12,927 nt of DNA from an uncultured Bacillota bacterium (GTDB lineage Bacteria; Bacillota; Limnochordia; Limnochordales; ZCTH02-B6). Each line of letters opens with the position of its first letter. The stretch's first letter is position 1. Both the position numbers and the translations under genes were made by a program. Under the pieces are notes generated by a model. The model saw only the letters and a list, made by a program, of their open reading frames with translations. It did not search any database and was not told where the DNA came from. The DNA lies in contig CALFSR010000134.1 in NCBI GenBank assembly GCA_937916565.1, positions 1-12,927 on the forward strand. The letters run 5' to 3'. Shown here piece by piece: positions 7,024 to 12,927 of the stretch.

Positions 7024-7410
7024 ATGTCGGAAGCGATGGCAACGGCTTTGCGTCTCAAGGACTTCGTCACCGTGTGGCTGGTCATCGGCAACGCGCTCCT
7101 GGCGGTGTGGGCGCTGATCCTTTACTGGCTCAAACGTTCCCCGAGCCGCCTGTATTTTCAAGCACTGGTCTTTTTCCAGGTGCTCATCGCTGCCCAGGTG
7201 GTCCTGGGCGTCTTCCTCTTTGCCGGCGGCTTGCCGCCCCATTCAAGCCACTTGTTTTACGGCGTGCTCAACGCGGCGCTCGCGGCCGGTCGTGTCGGCT
7301 GGTACACCCGCCTGCTGAGTACAGGTCCGCAAGGGATGCTCTGGCACGGGCTGCTGGCGCTTTTGGCCATCGGACTGGTCGCCCGGTCGCTCGTGACCGC
7401 GGCGTACTGA
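7024..7410 (+). CDS. Small multi-span membrane protein of unknown function behind the oxidase operon
   Basis: I do not recognise this 128-residue protein. It is strongly hydrophobic, with likely membrane segments at about 13-36, 45-68, 76-90 and 104-123, and basic loops between them (WLKRSPSR, TRLL). His73 and His76 (PPHSSHLFYG) and His108 (LWHG) lie at or near membrane boundaries and could bind haem or metal, but there is no recognised motif. The start is ATG at 7024, with GGGGGACGGA upstream. It follows subunit I by 186 bases on the same strand. That gap shows no convincing terminator or promoter, so co-transcription is possible. The position suggests a role in oxidase assembly, haem handling or the respiratory membrane. 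That is context only. The coding call is supported by the coherent membrane topology and the SD. Confidence 0.75.
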   Translation: MSEAMATALRLKDFVTVWLVIGNALLAVWALILYWLKRSPSRLYFQALVFFQVLIAAQVVLGVFLFAGGLPPHSSHLFYGVLNAALAAGRVGWYTRLLSTGPQGMLWHGLLALLAIGLVARSLVTAAY

Positions 7411-7459
7411 CGGGGCGCGCGGCCAAGAGGGTACAGAAAGGTGACCGCGGGCACCCGGA

Positions 7460-7523
7460 ACGAGAAAAAGCCGGCTCCCGAGCGACCCGCCGCGGCGGGC
7501 TCCCAGGAAGCCGGCTTTCTCGT
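7460..7523. terminator. Bidirectional intrinsic terminator between the oxidase block and the pdh operon
   Basis: The arms around AGCCGGCT (7469-7476 and 7509-7516) pair and extend outwards through ACGAGAAA with TTTCTCGT, allowing a two-base bulge. A second GC palindrome, CCCGCCGCGGCGGG, lies in the loop. On the minus strand the stem is followed by TTTTTCTCGT, a good tail for the pdh operon. On the plus strand it is followed by TTCTCGT, a weaker tail for the membrane-protein transcript. It lies between two convergent genes, as a shared terminator should. Confidence 0.85.
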
Positions 7524-7572
7524 CCCGGACGTTCACCGGTTGCCGGCGCGTCGATCGGACGCGTGCGTTGCC

Positions 7573-8970
7573 CTAGATGTGAATCGCCCCGCCGAGCGCC
7601 GCCAGGGCGGCTTCCTTGACACTCTCGGACAAGGTGGGATGGGCGTGGATCGTGGCGGCCACATCGTGCAGCGTCGCCTCGATGGTCTGCCCGAGGCCGA
7701 TCTCGGCAATTAGCTCCGACGCCTCCGGGCCGATGGCATGCATGCCGAGAATTTCGTCGTACCGGCTCTCGGCGACGATTTTGACGAACCCGTCCGTGCG
7801 GCCGGTGGCGACGGCAAGACCGTTGCCCCGCAAGGGGAAGATGCCCACCTTGACATCGTACCCGGCCTCCCGGGCTTGGGCTTCGGTCAAGCCGACGGAC
7901 GCTACCTGCGGGTGGCAGTAGGTGGCACGGGGTACTTTGCGGTAATCGATGGGCCGGACGGCTCGGCCCGCGATGGCCTCAGCCGCGAGCACCCCTTGCT
8001 CCGAGGCGACGTGGGCCAACAGCGGCGGGCCGGTGCAGTCCCCGATCGCGTAGATGCCGGAAACGTTGGTTTCCATGCGCTCGTTCACCGGGATGAAGCC
8101 CCGTTCAACCCGCACGCCGAGCTCTTCGAGGCCAAGTCCTTCCGTGTTGCCCGCCACGCCCACCGCTAGCAGCACGGCGTCGGCGCGGACGGTTTCCTCG
8201 GCCTTTCCGCCCGTGGCGATACGCACGGTAAGACCGTCGTTGTCCTGCTCCACGCCGGCCACGGTCGCCCCCGCGAACACGCTGATGCCGCGCTTTTTGA
8301 AGATCTTCGTCAGCTCCTGGCTGACCTCGGGTTCCTCCGCGGGCAAGATTTGCGGCAGCGCCTCCACGAGGGTCACCTTGGCGCCGAAGGCGCTGAACAC
8401 CGAAGCGAACTCAACACCGATGGCGCCAGCGCCGACGATGACGATGGAATTGGGCAGCTGGGTCATGGCCAGCGCGTCGCGGCTGGTCAGGATACGCTTG
8501 CCGTCGGGTTCCAGGCCGGGCAGGCTGCGGGCCCGAGCGCCGGTGGCGACGACGATATGCTTGGCGCCGATGACCGGGCCTCCCGTGATGGCGACTTGGC
8601 CCGGCGCGGTGATGCGCGCTTGACCCTGGTACACCGTGACCCCCTTGCTGCGCATGAGAAACTCCACGCCTTTGCGCAGCCGGTCGGCGGCCCGCCGGCT
8701 GTGCTTTTGAGCGGCCGTGTAGTCGCCGCGCACGTTGTCGGCGACGACGCCAAACTCCCCGGCGCGGCGCATCTCCTCCAGGATGCCGGCGCTGTAAAGA
8801 AGCGCCTTCGTCGGGATGCAACCCCAGTTAAGGCATGTACCGCCCAGGGCTTCCTTTTCGATGAGCCCCACGCTCAAGCCGAGCTGGCGGGCGCGGATGG
8901 CGCAGACGTAGCCGCCTGGTCCACCGCCGATAATGACGACGTCGTGGCGGGCACCTTCCTGGTTGCTCAC
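7573..8970 (-). CDS. lpdA: Dihydrolipoyl dehydrogenase (E3)
   Basis: The FAD enzyme that reoxidises dihydrolipoyl groups on E2 and reduces NAD+. It is 465 residues, the usual size. FAD-binding GGGPGG lies at 15-20. The redox disulfide is Cys46/Cys51 in GGTCLNWGCIPTK. A second Rossmann motif, VGAGAIGVEFAS, binds NAD. The second FAD motif is YAIGDCTG, and the C-terminal HAHPTLSE holds the catalytic His444/Glu449 pair that completes the partner subunit's active site. GTG at 8970 is preferred because AGAAGG stands at the right distance; GTG at 8979 has the SD touching it. It is the last gene of the operon, 34 bases after pdhC, and is followed by a terminator hairpin. The same E3 could also serve other 2-oxoacid dehydrogenases or glycine cleavage. 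Confidence 0.96.
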   Translation of the reverse strand: MSNQEGARHDVVIIGGGPGGYVCAIRARQLGLSVGLIEKEALGGTCLNWGCIPTKALLYSAGILEEMRRAGEFGVVADNVRGDYTAAQKHSRRAADRLRKGVEFLMRSKGVTVYQGQARITAPGQVAITGGPVIGAKHIVVATGARARSLPGLEPDGKRILTSRDALAMTQLPNSIVIVGAGAIGVEFASVFSAFGAKVTLVEALPQILPAEEPEVSQELTKIFKKRGISVFAGATVAGVEQDNDGLTVRIATGGKAEETVRADAVLLAVGVAGNTEGLGLEELGVRVERGFIPVNERMETNVSGIYAIGDCTGPPLLAHVASEQGVLAAEAIAGRAVRPIDYRKVPRATYCHPQVASVGLTEAQAREAGYDVKVGIFPLRGNGLAVATGRTDGFVKIVAESRYDEILGMHAIGPEASELIAEIGLGQTIEATLHDVAATIHAHPTLSESVKEAALAALGGAIHI

Positions 8971-9004
8971 GGCGTTCACCTTCTTTCGTCGAGGATCCGT
9001 TTGA

Positions 9005-10312
9005 TCAAATGAGCAGCCGCAGCGGATTCTCCAAGATCGCCTTCAGATCCTGGAGGAACAGCGCCACCTGCGCGCCGTCGGTAACCCGGTGATCCGCGGA
9101 TACGGTGGCCCGCATAACGCGGCCGACCGCCAGTTGCCCGCCGCGCACGACCGGCTGCTCCTGCACGGCGCCGACGGCGAGGATCGCGCCTTGCGGCGGG
9201 TTGATGATGGCGGCGAACTCCTCGACGCCAAACATCCCGAGATTGCTGACGGTGAACGTCCCACCCTGGTACTGCTCGGGCTTCAGGCGTCCGGCCCTGG
9301 CCGCCTCCGCCAGCTCACGGGCTTCCCGCGCGATCTCGACGAGCGACTTCGCGTGGCAGTCCCGGATGACGGGGGTGATAAGACCTTCTTCGAGCGCGAC
9401 CGCCACGGCCAGGTGCACCGCGCCGTGAACCCGGATCGTGTCATCCTCCAGCGAGGCGTTGAGCCGCGGGTGACGGGTGAGGGCGATGGCTGTCGCCTTG
9501 AGAACGAGGTCGTTGACGGAAACCGGCGGCACGTCGTCGCCGAGCTGCTTTAGCTGCTGGCGCAGCTCCATGGCCCGATCCATGTCGATGGCCACGGTGA
9601 CGTAGAAATGCGGCGCCTGTTGCTTGCTTTCGGCCATGCGCCGGGCAATGGTCTGCCGCATACGGGACAAGGGTACCACTTCGTCCGGCCGCGCTGCCCT
9701 CGGGGCAACCGGCTTCTCGGACGCCGCGGGTCCCGGCGTTGAAGCAGCCGCCGGACGGCTCGGGACAGCCGCCGCGCTGGCCGCTGCAGCCAGCACGTCT
9801 TGCTTGACGATGCGCCCGCCCGGGCCCGTACCGGTCAACCCCCGCAGGCTCACCCCGTGTTCCGCCGCCAGCCGGCGGGCGAGGGGAGAAGCCTTGACAC
9901 GAGAAGCAGGCTGGTCCGCTAAGGCCAAAGACGCGACGGCTACCGCCGGACTGGTGCTCTCGGGAGTGGGGGCGACGTCCGGTCCCTCGGTCGCGGCCCC
10001 CGGCGCCTCGGGGCCCTGAGTCGCCGCGGCGCCCGCAGCGTCGGTGGCGCCTTGGGCCGCAGACGCTTCGGCTTCTGAACCGGTGTCGATGACGGCGATG
10101 GCGGTGCCGACCGGCACCGTCGTCCCTTCGGCCACGAGCAGCTCCTTGACGACGCCCGCGTGGAACGACTCGATCTCCACCACCGCCTTGTCGGTTTCGA
10201 CCTCCGCGATGGCTTCGCCCCGCTGTACCTGGTCGCCGGGCTGCTTAAGCCAGCGCACCAGGGTGCCTTCTTGCATGTCAAACCCCATCTGGGGCATCGT
10301 TACATTGGCCAA
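9005..10312 (-). CDS. pdhC: Pyruvate dehydrogenase complex E2, dihydrolipoamide acetyltransferase
   Basis: The core acyltransferase that carries the acyl group on lipoate and transfers it to CoA. The 435 residues show one lipoyl domain (1-78; lipoylated Lys42 in ETDKAVVE), then a long Ala/Pro linker. A peripheral-subunit-binding domain follows at about 139-174 (KASPLARRLAAEHGVSL, GTGPGGRIVKQDVL), then a second Ala/Pro linker, then the catalytic domain (about 210-435) with DHRVTDG, giving His408 and Asp412. The start is TTG at 10312, after GGGAGGGAA at five to six bases; it yields the standard MANVTMPQMG. The gap to pdhB is 28 bases. Assignment to the pyruvate complex comes from its E1 partners, since E2 alone does not separate pyruvate, acetoin and branched-chain complexes reliably. 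Confidence 0.93.
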   Translation of the reverse strand: MANVTMPQMGFDMQEGTLVRWLKQPGDQVQRGEAIAEVETDKAVVEIESFHAGVVKELLVAEGTTVPVGTAIAVIDTGSEAEASAAQGATDAAGAAATQGPEAPGAATEGPDVAPTPESTSPAVAVASLALADQPASRVKASPLARRLAAEHGVSLRGLTGTGPGGRIVKQDVLAAAASAAAVPSRPAAASTPGPAASEKPVAPRAARPDEVVPLSRMRQTIARRMAESKQQAPHFYVTVAIDMDRAMELRQQLKQLGDDVPPVSVNDLVLKATAIALTRHPRLNASLEDDTIRVHGAVHLAVAVALEEGLITPVIRDCHAKSLVEIAREARELAEAARAGRLKPEQYQGGTFTVSNLGMFGVEEFAAIINPPQGAILAVGAVQEQPVVRGGQLAVGRVMRATVSADHRVTDGAQVALFLQDLKAILENPLRLLI

Positions 10313-10340
10313 CTGCGTTCCCTCCCTGGCCTAAGCCGCC

Positions 10341-11348
<1,008 letters not shown>

Positions 11349-11390
11349 CGCACCTCCCAATCTTTGACGTCTCGCGCGGCGAGACCGGTG

Positions 11391-12392
11391 TTATGGATTG
11401 ACGTAGACGTAGTCAAAAAGCGTGCCGGGATCGGGCTCCGGGCTTTCGTCCGCAAACCGGACGGCCGCGTCGACGGCGTCCTCGACCGCTTGCTCGACGG
11501 CGTCGAGCGCCGCCGCTTCCGCGACGCCTTGCTCCTCCAGGCGGCGGCGGAACTGGACAATGGGGTCTTGCGCCTTGCGCCGCTCCACCTCTTCCTTGGA
11601 ACGGTACAGCTCCGGGTCGGCCATGGAGTGGCCGCGGAAGCGGTAGGTGACCAGCTCCACCAGGGACGGCCCGTTGCCCGCCCGGGCGTGCTCGACTTGC
11701 GCCCGCACGGCCGCCTCCACCTCCAGGACGTCGTTGCCGTTGACCCGCACGCCGGGCATGCCGTATGCGGCGGCCCGCTTATAGACCTCGGTGACGGCGG
11801 ACGAGCGCTCAATGGCCGTGCCCATGCCGTACAGGTTATTGGAGACCACGAAGACGACGGGCAGGCGCCAGACGCCAGCCATATTAAGGGCCTCGTGGAA
11901 GGCGCCGGTGTTGACGGCCCCGTCGCCGAAGATGCACAGCACGACCCGGTCCAAGCCTCGGTACTGGTGGGCAAGGGCCATGCCGACGGCCAGAGGTATA
12001 TGGCCGCCGACGATGGCGTAGCCGCCCCAGAAGTGGTGCTCGAGGCTGGCCAGGTGCATCGAGCCGCCACGCCCGGCGGAAACACCGGTCGCCTTGCCAA
12101 AGAGCTCCGCCATAACGGGACCCGGCGCCATGCCGCGGGCCAGGGCATGGCCGTGGCTGCGGTAATGGGTGAACACGTCGTCATCGGGGCGCAGCGCCGC
12201 CATGGTGCCTACGTTGGCCGGTTCCTCCCCGATCGCCAAGTGGAGGAAGCCGCCGATCTTGCCTTGCGTATACGCTTCCGCGGCCCGCTCCTCAAAGCGG
12301 CGGATGAGAAACATCTTCCGATATAGATCCAGGAGGTGTTCCCGGTCCTGCTGGTGCGGCAGCAGGACGACCTCCTTGTGCTCGCTGGACAT
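11391..12392 (-). CDS. pdhA: Pyruvate dehydrogenase E1 component, alpha subunit
   Basis: The 333-residue alpha subunit of E1, containing the thiamine diphosphate binding site. The motif GDGAVNTGAFHEALN (156-170) running to SNN (184-186) is the classical GDG...NN cofactor and Mg2+ site. NNLYGMGT, GGSMH (109-113) and the phosphorylation-loop motif YRFRGHSMADPELYRSKEE (250-268) are of the mitochondrial/cyanobacterial pyruvate type. Branched-chain enzymes have a GHSTSDD-like loop here. The start is ATG at 12392, five bases after GAGGGG. The adjacent ATG at 12395 is possible. A longer in-frame opening up to 12728 runs through the promoter and T-box DNA and is rejected. It is the first gene of the operon, with its promoter about 50 bases upstream. 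Confidence 0.95.
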   Translation of the reverse strand: MSSEHKEVVLLPHQQDREHLLDLYRKMFLIRRFEERAAEAYTQGKIGGFLHLAIGEEPANVGTMAALRPDDDVFTHYRSHGHALARGMAPGPVMAELFGKATGVSAGRGGSMHLASLEHHFWGGYAIVGGHIPLAVGMALAHQYRGLDRVVLCIFGDGAVNTGAFHEALNMAGVWRLPVVFVVSNNLYGMGTAIERSSAVTEVYKRAAAYGMPGVRVNGNDVLEVEAAVRAQVEHARAGNGPSLVELVTYRFRGHSMADPELYRSKEEVERRKAQDPIVQFRRRLEEQGVAEAAALDAVEQAVEDAVDAAVRFADESPEPDPGTLFDYVYVNP

Positions 12393-12443
12393 CATATCCC
12401 CTCGCTTTCCAGCCCTGCGGTATTCTCCGACGGGTGTAGGAGC

Positions 12444-12452
12444 ATTATACCA
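12444..12452 (-). promoter_or_regulatory. Extended -10 promoter of the pdh operon
   Basis: On the minus strand TGG-TATAAT (12452-12444) is a perfect extended -10 element. The hexamer 17 bases upstream (CGCCCG, 12472-12467) bears no likeness to TTGACA, so initiation probably depends on the TGn extension or on an activator. Transcription should start near 12437, giving a leader of about 45 bases before pdhA. Confidence 0.7.
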
Positions 12453-12478
12453 GTTTCGCCGGCCGCGGGCGCGGTTTG

Positions 12479-12489
12479 GACAATTTGTC
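12479..12489. promoter_or_regulatory. Palindromic operator candidate upstream of the pdh promoter
   Basis: GACAA-T-TTGTC is a perfect 5-1-5 inverted repeat centred about 35 bases upstream of the -10 of the pdh promoter, a position suited to an activator. The promoter has no -35 match, which is in keeping with activation. No regulator can be named. Confidence 0.4.
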
Positions 12490-12552
12490 TCCCGTTGGGC
12501 AAACCCACAGCGTTTTCCACATAACGGGACGCATTCCCTGGCCGCACAGAAT

Positions 12553-12572
12553 ATGTCCAACAATTCGGACAT
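12553..12572. promoter_or_regulatory. Palindromic operator candidate upstream of the T-box promoter
   Basis: ATGTCC-N8-GGACAT is a perfect 20-bp spaced palindrome ending three bases before the TTGACA of the plus-strand promoter. Its spacer includes ACAATT, also present in the smaller palindrome at 12479-12489. Binding here could affect the promoter at 12576, the divergent pdh promoter, or both. Confidence 0.4.
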
Positions 12573-12575
12573 CCC

Positions 12576-12603
12576 TTGACAGGCAGTCGGCCTATGGTAT
12601 AAT
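12576..12603 (+). promoter_or_regulatory. Consensus promoter for the T-box leader
   Basis: TTGACA (12576-12581) and TATAAT (12598-12603) are both perfect consensus hexamers, 16 bases apart, with a TGG extension before the -10. Transcription would begin near 12610, exactly where the T-box leader starts. This is the strongest promoter in the window. Confidence 0.88.
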
Positions 12604-12610
12604 GCCCCAA

Positions 12611-12886
12611 GAAAGCGATGATGGGGACGAAGTAGCGCTGCGGGAACGCTCTCCAGAGAGGGCCGCCGCCGGCTGGGAGCGGCCTGGGTGTCCGCCGTGC
12701 CAATTGCCCCCCGGAGCTGCCCGCCCAAACCGTGCTGCTGGCCACGGGAGTAGGTGTGAGGCCGGGTGCGCCCGTTAGCGCGCGCGAAAGCGGGGAAGCG
12801 CAGCCGCTTCGGGACTGGCTTCCCAAGCAGAGTGGAACCGCGGGAAACTCCCGTCTCTGCGCCCGGCGCAAGACGCGGAGTTTTTT
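12611..12886 (+). ncRNA. T-box riboswitch leader (tRNA-sensing, transcriptional)
   Basis: A complete T-box leader. Stem I begins with GATGATGGGGACGAAGTAG (k-turn and loop-E 5' strand). Its middle helix GCGCTGCGG (12635-12643) pairs with CCGCCGTGC (12692-12700). The distal arm has AGAGAG and GGCCGC paired with GCGGCC. Stem III is GGGAAGC (12793-12799) with GCTTCCC (12818-12824). The T-box core AGAGTGGAACCGCGG (12829-12843) follows. The bulge UGGA (12833-12836) should pair with a tRNA ending UCCA, meaning discriminator U73, as in Cys, Gly or Thr tRNAs. The specifier region CAATTGCCCC reads TGC (Cys, 12705-12707) or GCC (Ala, 12706-12708) depending on register; Ala tRNA normally has A73. Uncharged cognate tRNA should prevent termination. 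The identity of the amino acid is not settled. Confidence 0.92.
12847..12886 (+). terminator. T-box attenuator terminator
   Basis: ACTCC/GGAGT (12847-12851 with 12877-12881), CGTCT/AGACG (12852-12856 with 12871-12875) and GCGC/GCGC with a three-base loop form a strong stem with small bulges. A run of six T (12881-12886) follows. It begins just after the T-box core, and the competing antiterminator would use that core. Confidence 0.88.
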
Positions 12887-12924
12887 GTTTGCCGGGCGGG
12901 TTTCGCCCACCAGGAGGGGTTTCG

Positions 12925-12927
12925 TTG
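12925..12927 (+). CDS. Probable first codon of the T-box-controlled gene (runs off right edge)
   Basis: AGGAGGGG at about 12912-12919 is a strong SD, and TTG at 12925-12927 stands five bases after it, so the gene controlled by the T-box probably begins on the last codon of the window. TTG starts are used elsewhere here (pdhC, oxidase subunit I). Its product, expected to be an aminoacyl-tRNA synthetase or an amino acid biosynthesis or transport protein, cannot be read. A small hairpin GGGCG/CGCCC (12894-12908) precedes the SD. Confidence 0.5.

Noticed and set aside
6918..7619. A 233-residue plus-strand frame overlapping the small membrane protein
   Set aside because: It is Arg/Gly/Pro-rich, runs through the bidirectional terminator into the antisense of lpdA, and competes with a frame showing clear membrane topology.
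11391..12392. Branched-chain 2-oxoacid dehydrogenase E1, tempting beside a mutase that may use isobutyryl-CoA
   Set aside because: The loop is RGHSMADP with NNLYGMGT, the pyruvate dehydrogenase pattern, not the GHSTSDD-type loop of branched-chain E1 alpha. Substrate overlap cannot be excluded.
12396..12728. N-terminal extension of pdhA up to 12728
   Set aside because: It would cover the pdh promoter, the divergent promoter and most of the T-box stem I. The family N-terminus and a good SD sit at 12392.

Overview
The window looks like chromosome from a high-GC, probably thermophilic, Gram-positive bacterium of the Bacillota (Symbiobacterium/Thermaerobacter-like). This is an inference. It rests on strong GC bias, frequent GTG and TTG starts behind good Shine-Dalgarno (SD) sequences, a transcriptional T-box leader, an FMN riboswitch ahead of ribD, a B-type (ba3-like) haem-copper oxidase, and a cobalamin mutase split into large and small subunits. 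No mobile element, CRISPR array, tRNA or rRNA was seen.

Left edge (1-1306): the 5' part of ribD (riboflavin synthesis) lies on the minus strand. It has a complete leader: a -35/-10 promoter, an FMN aptamer with a perfect 9-bp P1 helix, and a GC hairpin just before the gene. A Nudix hydrolase gene diverges from it.

1379-3492 (minus): a two-gene adenosylcobalamin-dependent acyl-CoA mutase. The family is methylmalonyl-CoA mutase, but two substrate-pocket residues (Phe76 and Gln194) are those of isobutyryl-CoA mutase. No meaB or epimerase gene lies next to it in the window.

3679-7410: an aerobic respiration block. A membrane-anchored cytochrome c on minus diverges from an overlapping plus-strand operon for a B-type oxidase: a small subunit IIa-like peptide, the CuA subunit II and the haem/CuB subunit I. 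A small unrecognised membrane protein follows.

7573-12392 (minus): a complete pyruvate dehydrogenase operon in transcript order pdhA-pdhB-pdhC-lpdA. An extended -10 promoter drives it, and a bidirectional hairpin terminator separates it from the oxidase block.

12553-12927 (plus): a consensus promoter, a full T-box leader and its terminator, then an SD and a probable TTG start at the last base. The regulated gene lies outside the window. The discriminator-pairing base suggests a U73 tRNA, and the specifier reads TGC (Cys) or GCC (Ala) depending on register.

Together the genes cover acetyl-CoA supply, acyl-CoA carbon-skeleton rearrangement, flavin supply (FAD for Lpd) and terminal oxidation. 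The families are known. The most interesting points are the mutase specificity, the mirrored regulatory architecture between pdhA and the T-box promoter, and the unassigned membrane protein behind the oxidase.
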